NCBI RefSeq assembly: GCF_037392515.1
Contig: NC_090288.1
Span: 60,373,673 to 60,437,672 of the forward strand
DNA from: Haliotis asinina
Taxonomy: Eukaryota; Mollusca; Gastropoda; Lepetellida; Haliotidae
Length of the DNA: 64,000 nucleotides
Direction: 5' to 3'
The notes under the pieces are model-generated. The model was given only the letters and a program-made list of their open reading frames with translations, did no database searches and had not been told where the DNA came from. Both the position numbers and the translations under genes were made by a program. Positions 21,751 to 34,164 of this stretch are shown in pieces. How positions within the stretch are numbered: the stretch's first letter is position 1; each line of letters starts with the position of its first letter.

Positions 21751-24165
21751 TTAGTATCAATACACATATAGCAAATATTACTTTATCACACAGTGACACA
21801 CAACCTCATATCACTACCTTGAGGCTTGGAATACAAAATATAGAAAAACATGTAATATTACAAATGCAGTACAAAAAATACAAAGTGGTGGTTTCAATTT
21901 AGAAATTAATTGTTATGTGTCATGGCTCATAAAACATATTACATATAAATGAAATGGTCAGGTGTTACTGAAGCTCACCTATCATGGATTCCATTTCAAT
22001 ACAAAATAATCAGTTTAATCCAAACAAGTAAACAAATCCCAATACAAGTGGGAAAAGTTGTGATTGGAAGGGGAGTCAAACTTTTTGCAACTAAAGAGTG
22101 TTACAAGCTTGTTTACTTCTTTCACTCCTTGCATTTATTACAAACAATGTATTTTCATATATGATGAAGTAATCTCATTATGTTATGTGGCCTATTATTT
22201 ATTGTTACAAAACAAACTTCACTTCAATTTTTCTGGGAAGGTCATGTTGTGCATAGCTGCAGTAATTCTTTGATCCACTGGCAAGAAGATGATTGTTTAT
22301 ACATCCATGGTCTATCGCAATACACTGAAATTGTTCATTTGGTCTGAAGCAGTTCTTATTGATGATGTGCTTGAACTTACATTTACAGTAGCTAAATGTC
22401 TACAATGTATGTTAGGAAAAGACTGTTCTCAAAATACCCTCATCACGAGCAGCTGATGCACAGTTCCATCATTATATAACCCATTTCGTCAAAATCCACT
22501 GTTCCTAAAAAGTCATGCTGTCAGTGACTAAGTGGCAGTGATTTGATATTCACGATAACTAATTTCTGACACACCCGAGAGACCAACCTGTACAACAAAT
22601 TCTTGTTCCTCAAGTGTGTCTTGCAGCATGTTGTGATATTGTGTTACCTTGTTGTTACCACATAGTGTACCATGTGACCTGTATCACACCTTGCTGTCCC
22701 CATGTGCTACCTGTAGCCAACCTGAATGCAAGGTATTTTACCTGTATTCTGCATCCATGTTACTTGTGGTCTTTATATGTAGAATTTACACATCATCATA
22801 AAGTGGTATATATTTATCTTGCTTAACAAAACCAAACGAAAAACACATAAATTTAGATTTATCTTTGCATGACTGTTTCAAAATTAGGTGAACTGAATAA
22901 AACATAAAAGATTTTACAACAGAAGATTGTTAAAAATGATGAATCATATGACTGAAAATCAATTTTCTCAAAAACAACTAAAATCAATTAGATGTAAATA
23001 TTTTCCAGTGCTGTTGTACCAGTGTAAAGGTAAGCCATACAAGTTTCTATTTCATTCCTTACAAGCAACACTAATCTGGAAATTGAAACGTAAAGAAATG
23101 AACTTTTAGGCCAGATTTGCAGGAAATCAACTAATAAAATGTCTCCAAACAAAGACACTGGTCACATCTGTTAATGATATAATTAGAGAGAATAAAATAG
23201 CAAATCTGAAGACATAGTTATCAATTATTATAACCTAATAATATGTCTGCCCATATGTTACATTCTTAATTGCAATTCCATGTCCTGTATTTTGAATAAA
23301 GGAATCACATGAAAACTATTGCTAATAATCTGTTCCTCTGAGACTGTCTGAAGATATCTCTTAAATTGAAACAAATGACCATATTTAGTGCCCCAGAATG
23401 TTATCTAGCATAACATATGGATATCAAACACATATGACACTCACTTAATTACATCACACTTATTATTTATTAACCCAAATTCCAATGATTCCATTATTTT
23501 GGTGAAAAGAAGTAATGAGACATCTAAGCATGCACTAATGGAGGCAATCCTGAATAAATAAATTAAAAAACCCACTTAAGATGAATTACTAGTAGATTGG
23601 AACTGATTTCACTAGGTATTAGCAGTATCTCCAGATGTCACATATAATAACATGTTTCTAATCACTCTCATGGAGGACATTTTGAAGTTTTCTTAGATAT
23701 AACAAAAACTCTAAATATCTTCCTCAAATCATCAAACAATTAATGCTATGGTTTTGAAGAATTACAGCAAAGATCATATTATCATCTTTTGATTACAGAT
23801 GAACAAGCTCTTTTCCAAACTGAAATCATTGAATAAAATGCCAGTCTGCCAATAAATATCTGAAAGAGTAATAATATATACTATTTTGAAACATACTTAA
23901 GAACTTGAACTTGGCATCCATAAAGCTGTATGCTTAATTCTTGACTGATCGCCTTCTAGAATGTCGATCAAACAATACACTATATTTTCACTGAAAGTAG
24001 TCTGAGGGAAAATATTACAAGCATGTTTCAGTGACCTTGACGGTGTTGAACATTTATATCAGCAACTGATAAAAAATCAAAGGCATTGACTTTAACATGG
24101 AGAATGAGCACACATTCAGTCAAATGATGGGCTGATCACTCACAAACAGCTAAACACAAGAATGC
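21751..24165. other. AT-rich intergenic DNA
   Basis: About 2.4 kb without a recognised gene. Frames such as 22614-22826 and 22927-23109 show no domain or codon pattern I trust. Confidence 0.45.
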
Positions 24166-24169
24166 AGTG

Positions 24170-24380
24170 ATTGATTGATTGATTGAGTGAGTGAGTGAGG
24201 CCAGTGTATTTCAAGTCAGACCAAAGAGATTCTTGTCTTATGTTCATCATGTTCTTGATGCGCAGGATCGTGGGTATGGGCAGTTAAACGTGGTAACATA
24301 GTCAGAGTGATGGGATTTGAACCCATAATCATGGCATGTTTCCTAAAGGGTGCATCTCTCCAGCACGTTTTCTCCAATCT
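24170..24380 (-). mobile_element. SINE-like copy with (GATT/GAGT)n end
   Basis: Starts gattgattgattgagtgag and has gatgggatttgaacccataa (box B, minus strand) near 24320. Its body differs from family T, so it may be another subfamily. Confidence 0.55.
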
Positions 24381-24602
24381 CTGATTCACTGCCTGTCACA
24401 GAGCAATGTGAATGGGTGATGTGAATATGATAGACTTGAATTACACTTCATTATTTCTCTGCTCATTTATTGAGACGTCATTTCTGTAATCATTGTAACA
24501 GCATGAGACATAAGGTGGACAGACACCAGAAAAAGACACCCATCAGACCTCAAAATATTAGCAGCATGTAATAATGCTATACTAAAGAATAAATATATCC
24601 TT

Positions 24603-24735
24603 AGTTTAGTTTAACACTGCCTTCAGAAATATTCCAGCAATGGGCTGCACACATTCTACCCATGTGGAGAATCGAACACAGGTCTTGGGTGAGATAAGCC
24701 AATGGTTTAACCACAAGGCTCCCCCAATGCCCCAA
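24603..24735 (-). mobile_element. tRNA-derived SINE, family T
   Basis: tagtttagtttaacactgcc, atattccagcaatgggctgc, acccatgtggagaatcgaac and ggtttaaccacaaggct are present. Box B (gttcgattct) reads on the minus strand. Confidence 0.8.
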
Positions 24736-24739
24736 AGAT

Positions 24740-25265
24740 GTATTCTTAAAATCAACTCATTAAATTAACTAAGACCCGATACAAACATAACCATGGAAAC
24801 ATAGATCATGATGCAATCTATCCTGAAGTTAGAAGACATGGAGACAAGAAAGGCTGATATTCAGCACAAAAGAGTGCCGAATCTTTGGTCCAAAATATGA
24901 AAATGGAAGCTAAAAGGCTTATTTTGAAAGTTGGAGCACCTAGACGAATCTTGTTTCCTCTGGTCTAAAACATCTGACCTCATCAATGTTCAAACTCAGA
25001 GAGGTGTTCTTGAACACCTTGTTTCTGACAAAAAACAAAACAAAACAAAATAAACTGTTGCTGTATACAAGCATAGAGTCAATGAGAATGGTTTCAACAA
25101 TACTCAAGCACTATAGTAGCATAGACAATTTCCTTCAACACTTTATTAATCATTGCATTATTTCAGTCATGTGGGGTTGAATCAGTCAACCCTTGCTGGT
25201 TGATTTGTATGTTAGCATTTCCCTCAAGCAGAGAAGTTGTTTCAGCAGTGGTGTTTCAGAACCAG
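24740..25265. other. Intergenic, nothing recognised
   Basis: Contains a short (caaaa)n tract near 25030. Confidence 0.4.
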
Positions 25266-25270
25266 AGCCC

Positions 25271-25377
25271 TTATTCTCGAAACGTTCATAGCCCTAAGAA
25301 TTCTTAACTCTGATCGTAGCCAATGTGTTAAGAATGGGCTAAAGAAATTTGTAGGGCTACGAACGTTTTGAGAATAG
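25271..25377. mobile_element. Short foldback MITE
   Basis: tattctcgaaacgttcatag + cccta at the left and its inverted match (tagggctacgaacgttttga + gaata) at the right agree at about 23 of 25 positions. Total length is about 106 bp. No target duplication is certain. Confidence 0.7.
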
Positions 25378-25379
25378 CT

Positions 25380-26525
25380 AGCCAATATATTTGTCTTTAG
25401 TCCAACTGCTCATATCTTTGGTATTATATCACACCTCATTGGAAAACAGGGACAGTGATAATTCAATACAGCTGCATAGCTAACATTGTTCTTGCAGCTT
25501 GTCACCCATCTCTTCAGCATGTCACATCTGGGATGCCATGAAAGGTCAAGGATATTGTCTCAACACTCTCAAAATATTCACAAAAATATGGAAGCACATA
25601 GCAAGAAAACCATCTCAATTAAAATCGTACAGAAATAAAAAACAGAAATAACTTATTCACAGAAATGTCCACAACTTTGATGATGACAAACCTAAATGAC
25701 CAGCACTGAGATATGCATGGTCAAGTTTTTACAAGAATGTGGATGAAATTAAAACAAGCATGCTCGTGACCATCCTTTCACGTCTCTTCCTGGAGCACAT
25801 AAAAGCAGTCCATGAATCTTCAGATATCCACAAGCACAATCAAGATTCTACTCAAGCTACTAACAGCTACTAAAAACCTACTTTCCACTCAATTTCCAAT
25901 AACAATTTCAATTTATATGACCTTAATTCAGTATTATCATTATTCTGAGAATCTCATTGGACATTAATTTTGTAGTGCTAAGTGTACATGTATGTACAAT
26001 TATGAAGCATAACCATGCTGCTTGTGGTCGTCAAGTCATCGATGGATTGTTATGACATGCCATCGTGAGAGGCGGGATCATTCCTGGAGTATAAATAATC
26101 CAGGGTGGTGAGAGAGTTACTGTAACACATAAAACATGATTTGATTATAATGACCAGTTTAATTATTCAGAAATGAAATTAAATGGAGATAGGGTAGAAT
26201 ATCAAATGAAGTTTTAGATGTGATGAGCTTGAGATTACCAATACTATGGACTAGCAGTCACTCACTCCATACAAAATTCTTATCACATTTTAATACTGTT
26301 TATAGCATACAGAAAAGTAAATAGAGTTTAGAGACAACTTAAGCTATATCTCTAGAGAACGTCAGGTTCAACTAAATGAAACAAATACATGACATACGTG
26401 AAAACCAAGTGCTGTGACAGGAGCATCTTTAGGGTGTCTAGTCCTGTCACAGGTGCTTATTCAGATCTGTCATATGTGGACTAGTGTACTATCAAAAAAA
26501 CGCAAGGGATATGTCACACGTCAAG
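25380..26525. other. AT-rich intergenic, nothing recognised
   Basis: No frame or repeat identified. Confidence 0.4.
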
Positions 26526-26528
26526 AGA

Positions 26529-26697
26529 AAAGGTAATACATATCTGTAGAGATATATACAGATACAAAGGAATGGAATAAATTGTCACATTTCCCTTCAT
26601 TTCTCTTCATCATCTGTTTCCTCCTTGGCTCCATCATTTGCATTTTATGAATCCTGTAAATCCAATATCCCCTACTTTATTTAATGGTATATATGAA
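26529..26697 (+). repeat. Dispersed repeat R2, copy 2
   Basis: gtaatacatatc, ggaataaattgtcacatttc, ttcatcatctgtttcctcct, ccaatatcccctacttta and ttaatggtata match copy 1 (3783-4015) and partly copy 3. Confidence 0.75.
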
Positions 26698-26699
26698 GT

Positions 26700-28305
26700 C
26701 TGAACATTTGAATGCTTTTCTGACCATTTCTGGCAGTGCATACAAGAACACCTTGTATGTATGTGTGCACGAGCCTACCAGCTAAAGAGCAGAAATAACT
26801 GATTTTAAAAAAACTGTCAATGTTTGTTTTGCACTCTGTATATCATCTCTTACTGCAACACACCTCACCCTTCCAGCACCCATCCAAATAAAATCTCCCC
26901 ATGTAAGTATATATAAGCCTATCAACTCTAATTCAGTTGTTGTAATTCTAACTGACAAAAAACTACTGATATTAATTCTGAAATAAATGGATTGGTCGAC
27001 TGTAAATTTTCAAAGAAGAAGACATAGCAAAGGTGGCCGTGCCTTCCAGGTGGTAACGAAATCATTTCATCTTGTAGCCATTTATTTTTTTAACATTCTC
27101 TGAACATTTAGTTACACACTATTTGACACACATGAATGATGCCCCAGATGAGATATTTGAGGTTTAACATAATCGACATGCTCTCATAGGTGTCTGTAGA
27201 CAGTTGACCTGTAGACATGACTTTCTGTTGGTCTGTTCTTGACAATAATGTGTACCTCTTTTGTGTTAATTCCATACACCAAGTGCATGCTTGAAGTGCA
27301 TACGAACAGAAAGTTCATTACCACCCTCAGATAACCCAAGCTGTCTGTGAGGTGCTAGAACGTTATAGTCACATGACTTATCCCACTGGGTACCCATTTT
27401 CTGGTGTGTGAACAATTAGCCACTGGTTCACTTGCCGAAATGCTTACCCGGCTCTTTTTTTATGGCTTACAAGCCCGGTAGGTGTTAATTTCAAATTGCA
27501 TGTGATCAATGATTGAAGTTGTGCATTGCACATTGACAATAGCAGACAGGCTGGCAGACATATAGATGTCAATAAACCAGACATTGAGTTTTCTCTGAGA
27601 CAGAGTCTACTTGTTCACAATGAACATGTTTTTTTTTTGTAATGAGTTGAATATTTATTTGTTTTTGTACACAACCAAGATTAGACTACTGCTCATGACC
27701 TCATACTCTGGGCAAGCATACTGTGTCAAACTCTGTGAACCTGTTCACTATGTATGTGTTATGAGCGCAGCGCAGCATAGCTGTTGAAACCACTTTTTCC
27801 CCAATGCTGGGGGAAAATTAGTGAACCGTTTGAACTCAGATTTTGCAGGGTTTTTACATGTTTTTTTCCAGCTTTATAGGTTGATTAGGCATTTTTGATG
27901 ATTTGTTTAGGTAAGTGTATACCGAAAAGTATCAAAATCTGCAAAGTTGTGTTTCACGTTGCATGTGACATTTAACTTCAACTGATTTGTCATCTGAGCA
28001 CAATGTACAGTACCACATGACACCATATAACTACAACATCTGAACGCTTAACTACAGGCTGAGGGTGGATGGTGATCATTACATGGAATGTATGTCATTC
28101 TAATATGGAATCAAATATCACTGATACTGACATTACCAGCAATTTTCAAATTAAAACTTTGTTATCTGTGGTTGCTTTGATAAAATATATATACATGATA
28201 TAATTAATTTATAGATGTTGAACAAATGAAAAAAAAAGGCAGTAAAATATAAAAAAGGAATCTGTAGTTATAATTTCATTTGTTCAGAATGTAAGCACTT
28301 TTCAT
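26700..28305. other. AT-rich intergenic, nothing recognised
   Basis: No coding frame or repeat family recognised over 1.6 kb. Confidence 0.4.
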
Positions 28306-28310
28306 AAATG

Positions 28311-28520
28311 TGTGTGAGTGAGTGAGTTTAGTTTTACACCACACTCGGCAATAATCCAGCTATCTGGTGGCAGTCTGTAATTAAGTATGGACCAGACAAT
28401 CCAATGATCAACAGCATGAGCATTTATCTATGCAGTTGGGATCCAATGACGTGGATGACTGTGAGCCCGACCAAGCAATCCCATTAGTCGCCTCTTATGA
28501 CAAGCATGGGTCTCTCATTA
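28311..28520 (-). mobile_element. SINE-like copy, family B, with tail
   Basis: gtgtgagtgagtgagtttag, ttttacaccacactcggcaa, gaccagacaatccaatgatc, aacagcatgagcatttatct and gtcgcctcttatgacaagca are all present. A near-complete copy. Confidence 0.9.
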
Positions 28521-28870
28521 AATGAGACAGTCAGTCGGGCATCATGTGATGACAAAATATACATCCCACACACATCTGTCAAATTTCAATGACAAATTGT
28601 TCAAAGAGGAAATATATGACTGTATGTTCTGACTAAGTCCTTCACATTGTAACTTCTGAAGTATACTTTACACCTTTAACATATATTTAGTAAATATAGT
28701 TTTTCTTAACACTGATTCTTTTCATCTGAACCCATGATAGCAACAAATATTTCTGTTATTTATTTCTGCTTATTTTTATTTGCCCTTTTGTAACATCTGT
28801 GTTGTGTTGTCACAGTGGTAAATCAAAATGATCTGACACTAACACTGTAAATGTACCATTAAAAATAAGA

Positions 28871-29095
28871 AGGGGTTATTCCATTTTGTGAGCATACCAC
28901 TATGGAATTAATTGTCATATTTTCCCTTAATTTCTCCTCCTCATCTGTTTCCTCCCTGGCTTCATCGTTTCCATCTTATCAATATTGTCAATCCAATATC
29001 CCCTACCTTTTTGAATGGTATGAACAGGACAGCAGTTTGGGGAAGGCAATACATACTTCCATCACAAGAAGGGCACCAGGCAGAGCTCATCAGGG
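28871..29095 (+). repeat. Dispersed repeat R2, copy 3
   Basis: ttccattttgtgagcatacc, ttcccttaatttctcctcct, gtttcctccctggcttcatc, ccaatatcccctacct and aagggcaccaggcagagc are present. It lies just downstream of the SAMTOR stop. Confidence 0.75.
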
Positions 29096-29500
29096 TACCA
29101 TATACTTGGTGCAGAAGCACAGACAATACATAAGGTCCTTAACAGCATTGATTTAGGTATAATGGTACGAAGTAGTGCTTAACTAACTCATAGTCATGAC
29201 TAGATGTATAAAAATATTCAAGATATATAAAGTGAAATAGGATTGAAAGATTGAATTTCTTCAATAATATTTATGCAAAACTTGACTCAGACTAGGCACC
29301 ATAGTTAAAAGACATAGGTAAAAATATCGATGTCCTTCTTTCCACCTCACCAAAGTTTCTGTACTCTGCTAACACGTCTACCACTTCCAAGTAATTGTTG
29401 ATAAATAAAAATGTTTGCATACCAACTGACCCGTCTAAAAGCTTGTTCATCAGGACAATAACACATCTATGTTAGGTCAATTGAATTTGATAAAATATAC
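29096..29500 (-). other. Likely SAMTOR 3' flank or untranslated region
   Basis: This is downstream of the SAMTOR stop on its strand. No poly(A) signal of AATAAA type was found in it. Confidence 0.35.
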
Positions 29501-30076
29501 TCAGAGAAAATCTTCATCATCTGAAGCAATATGCGGCAACTCTTGGAGAGACTGTCTGAAAAAGTCTTCATCTTCTGTTGTGAATGGCACTGAATGACTG
29601 AAGAGACTTGTCTCCAGTCCAGCATTGTTGTAGTCTTGAGGAATGTGCAGCATGTCAGGAGACACACCCTCCACTAAACAGTGTCCAGTGTCTGGCTTCT
29701 CCACCTTGCGGAAAGCCATGCAGTGTATGTGGTCAAGTTTGATGTAACGCCACCTCTGAAAGCCCATGGATTCTATTGCCACTCGCCAACTTTTCATCAT
29801 GGCAGCATTTCGGTGCTGCTGATGTGAGTCAGGCGTCACGATCAGGAGGAGGCCGTTCAGCATGAGCAGACTGTGTGCTTTCTGGCAGCACAGCCAGCGC
29901 TGGTAGGCGGACGGTAGGTACTCTAGAAGAAGTGAAAACACTACAACATGGAATATCTGACGAGGAAGTCGCTCAATCGGGTCCCGCAAGTTGCTGACAT
30001 ATGTGTCCAATGTATCCATGGCAACCTGCAATGGGTCTGTCGTCTCCAGATGAAGGAAATCACAGTGGTAGACACT
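29501..30076 (-). CDS. SAMTOR: SAMTOR terminal coding exon 4
   Basis: The acceptor is TGTTTTTCAG (30077-30079), entered in phase 0 with [11 protein letters not shown]. The exon encodes residues 189-379 and stops at 29501-29503. It carries the methyltransferase-like core ([44 protein letters not shown]) and an acidic C-terminal tail. The open frame continues upstream into intron 3 as far as 30169, but the splice junction and homology place the true exon start at 30076. No convincing poly(A) signal lies close by; the nearest AATAAA I noticed on this strand is at about 28759-28764. Confidence 0.95.
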   Translation of the reverse strand, partial: SVYHCDFLHLETTDPLQVAMDTLDTYVSNLRDPIERLPRQIFHVVVFSLLLEYLPSAYQRWLCCQKAHSLLMLNGLLLIVTPDSHQQHRNAAMMKSWRVAIESMGFQRWRYIKLDHIHCMAFRKVEKPDTGHCLVEGVSPDMLHIPQDYNNAGLETSLFSHSVPFTTEDEDFFRQSLQELPHIASDDEDFL

Positions 30077-33000
30077 CTGAAAAACATTTTTAGGTACACA
30101 ACTAAAACATAGCTGTGATGGCATGACAGAATACTGTAGTAATACTGAAGAATCCACTGATCTGTACAAGTTTTAGTAGTACATGACTTCAAACCAAATT
30201 ACATTAACAGTAAAGAAGAAACCTCACATTGTTTTCTCTTTTCTTCAGTTTGTCACAGGGTCAGTGGGATAGCCTTGTGGATAAGCGTTCACTCATCTTG
30301 CCTAAAGCCTGGGTTTGATTCCCTACAATGTGTGAGGCCCATTTCTGGTGTCCCTTGCCGTGATATTGCTGGATTATTGCTAAAAGTGGCACAAAACGCA
30401 GCTCACACACTCAGAATCACAAAAGTGAAATACTTTCACCAAGTAAGACTACAAAAAGAAGAGCACTTTTACTGCACTTTGTACGGCACAGTGTCAGTCT
30501 TTAAAGCCTCATGATTTCACAAACTACTAACTCTGAATGAATTACTGTAAATCATGAAATTAATGCGTCATGAACTTAATGCGAGTGCAAAGGTCTTGTC
30601 TAAAATGCGTCATGAAATTAATGCGAGCTCAGGAAGCTGTGTTGTTCAGAAAATGCGACACCCTGATTATTTGATGTTCATGTTGTTTTCATTTCTTATT
30701 ACCACACACTAGTGACCTGAATTGAGCTTGTTAAGCATTGAATGGAATGGAGCTGACGATGTTTTGATTATGCTGCCATGTTTGATCACATGATTGCTTG
30801 CTACTACTTGTCTTATGACAACAATTATAAATGTAATCCGACTTGAAAGACTTCTGTTGAAAGGATTTGCTCAAATTACATTGAGGTGACACATGTTAAC
30901 ATACATACCTGTAATGAGGAAGTGACCTGTTTTGACTGGTGTGGTGTGTAGTGTCAACACTTCTGCTTAGTGACAAAATTTGCCGATGAATAACTTCAAT
31001 GGGTATTAAGTAGTGTCAATGAAACAAGTGCTCGATTGTCAATTAATGTTATACAAGATGTCTAAATTGTTGTTTTATTTTGTACTGATTGTTTTGAAGA
31101 AAATAAAGACAAGAAGAGATTTACATTTTCTTACATTTATTCAGAAGTACACCCCCAGACTGAAATGCATCATTTTAATAATGCAACACATGTACAGACG
31201 CATTTTTTGCATTAATAAAATGATCGCATTAATTTCATGATTTACAGTACTTTAAAACAATTCTAAAAGTTTCTCTGAACAAGTTTAAAGAAACCCTGTC
31301 CCACAACACCTTGTATTATCAATCTTGTACCTGTAATATCAACACCATGGACCATACTGAGCCTTGTGACTAGTCACAAAACAATGGAGTCATTAGACTC
31401 TGTAGCTCATCAAACATATACATCAGGTGTGAAATGCCCCTCTTTGCAATATTCCAGCCAAATTGAGGAGGTCTGTAAAGAATCAAATCTGGACCAGATA
31501 GCCAAGTGATCAGTACTGTGATCTAAACTGTCAAGGATGACATACATTCAGGTAGCTCAATTCTGAATGAAGCACAGTGCTAATCAGCTGAACCAACCCA
31601 AAATGAACAACACTGAGAAAGTATGTTAATCTGCAAAACACGCACGCACGCACGCACGCACGCAAGAAGAACACTGATAAAAAATGACATTCACTGCTGC
31701 TGTGGAGGGCATGCCAATAATTGCATCTGAATTCTACATAGCTGGTAACATTCATGCAAAGTTTACAAATTTGTATGCATTTATTATATCAGAAAATGTG
31801 TCCAACATGCAAATGTTAACAACAGACCTGACTGAAAAGCTAGATTGACTCAATTAGGTTTCAGTGAGGTAATCTAAATTGTTTATGAAAGCCAAAATAT
31901 TTTTCAAGGGTTACTAAAATAACTCACAGGTTTAGCTGGGCTTATGTCGATGCCTATTGCAAGGAACTCATCAAACTGCTCGAAGGGGTTGTAGCAGCTC
32001 CCTACGTCCAACAGGCGGACCTTCCCAGCAAAAGGCAGGCTGCTGGAAGGTTACAAATGTACAGAACATAACAACTGTCCATGTTCCATTCATGGTCCAA
32101 AAGAAAAGAGTTTGTTAAAATGTTCTGCTTAAATACTTGAGATTACTTTTATCAAGCAAATGAATGAATGAGTGAACAAATGAACAAACAAACAAACAAA
32201 CAAATGAACGACCAACTGAATGAATGAATCTTTCATGCTCCTTCCACACTGAGCATAAATAAATAAACAGCTAAGCAGTCCTTTATTACCCCCTGAATGC
32301 AGGGTAACAACAAGTGCCATATTTTACATGACACTGTAATCCAACTAGTGATCTTCAGTTAGTGAATGAATATGTAACCCCAGCGGGGATTTACAAGTCG
32401 TATCACATCAGCCGTCGTATAAACTCAACAATGAAGCCTGAAGCATGTACTCCATGACTGGGGTATCAGTGTTTGAACTGTTCAGGTGTTGGAACAGCAT
32501 TACTGTTTAAGGGACTAAAGACTTTCTAAAGAACAGATAGTAATGTGTATGATGACTCACTATCAGCCACATTACCGAGCCTGCCTTCCCATGCATAAAG
32601 GTTTGTTTTCATGATGCAACCTGTAGTATCTACATCACACAGATTTAAAAATTCATACATCAGTTGATAAGATTTGGAATCTCTTGTGATAATCTTGTCA
32701 TTTTCAAGCCAAATGGAGTCATCAGGCAGCAGGGAGATAATGCCAATAATTGCCATACTTATGGTAAGTTAAACGAAAAAGAGAAAAATAAGAAAACACA
32801 AATCTGTTTGGGCTAGGCACTGGATACTGTTGCAAACCTACGACCGGTGCCTCCATATTTACAAAGGGACTGAACTCTTGTCTTAATGTTTCTACCTGTC
32901 TGATTGATCAGATATATTAGATCAATCGCAGCAACTAGAGAAATTTTGGATGCTTATACACGTAGTTACTACAAGCTGTTCCATGAGAATGGAGTAAAAT

Positions 33001-34109
33001 AGAATAAGTAAAACAGGACATTATTTGCACTTACTACCTGAACAGTGACAGGGAATTTAACAGGTAGGACTTGGGAATTTAACAGGTAGGACTTGGGAGT
33101 GAGTGAGTGAGTGAGTGAGTGAGTGAGTGAGTGAGTGAGTGAGTGAGTGAGTGAGTGAGTGAGTGAGTGAGTGAGTGAGTGAGTGAGTGAGTGAGTGAGT
33201 GAGTGAGTGAGTGAGTGAGTGAGTGAGTGAGTGAGTGAGTGAGTGAGTGAGTTAGTTAGTTAGTTGGGTTTAACACTGTTTCGTGTAGTATCCAGTTCTG
33301 ACATGGCATGGCAGGAAGTTTAAACATGTACCATATCACTCCCATATGTTTCTGGTATGACCAAAAGATGCAGTTCTGCAAAGGGAATAAATCAACACTG
33401 ACAACACAGGTGCTGAGAAATGAATTGTGAAATTATCACTTCCGACAAATTCATTTTTTCCTTAATTCATTTAAGGTCTTAGCATTACTGAAAGGGTTGA
33501 TAGGAAAGAACAAATGTCATGGTTTAGGGACTGAGAGACAGACAATAGCCAATTATATATATTATGTAAAGTATGAAGGGAACAATCTGAAAATGAGTGG
33601 CATTTGAATGAATAATAGGTTCTGTTTTTTGTGTTTTGGTTTACAGATATTTCAAGGAAAAGAATACAAACATAAATGACTTTCTTATTTCATTATCCCT
33701 GTTCTTCAAAATGTTTTGAGATTACGTTGCCTTCTGCGCAATGCTTGCTGTGGAGGTCATGTCATATTTGCAAGTTTCATCATTTAGGATTGCTTGATCA
33801 ATAAAACGAATTTCATGAACACAACAGGTGGCAGAAATACTTACAATACTTACAGTTAATTGTGTTGTGAAACTTCAAAACAGGGTTGTTTGTAACCAGA
33901 ATAATCATATACCAGCAGTCAAAATAAACAACACATGCTTGATAACACATACATGCTATGCCTAAAATACTCTGTTTGTTTATTGCTTAACACCACACTC
34001 GGTATGACAAGCAGATCAAATATTTTTTTCTTCTAACAATTATTGGTGTCTTCTTTGTTGATTGGATTGGGTGAGTGAGTGAGTGAGTGAGTGAGTGAGT
34101 GAGTGAGTG

Positions 34110-34164
<55 letters not shown>

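Noticed and set aside
30077..30169. Upstream extension of the SAMTOR last exon to an ATG at 30169
   Set aside because: Similarity to the family begins at SVYHCDF, exactly after a TTTTTCAG acceptor, and exon 3 joins there in phase.
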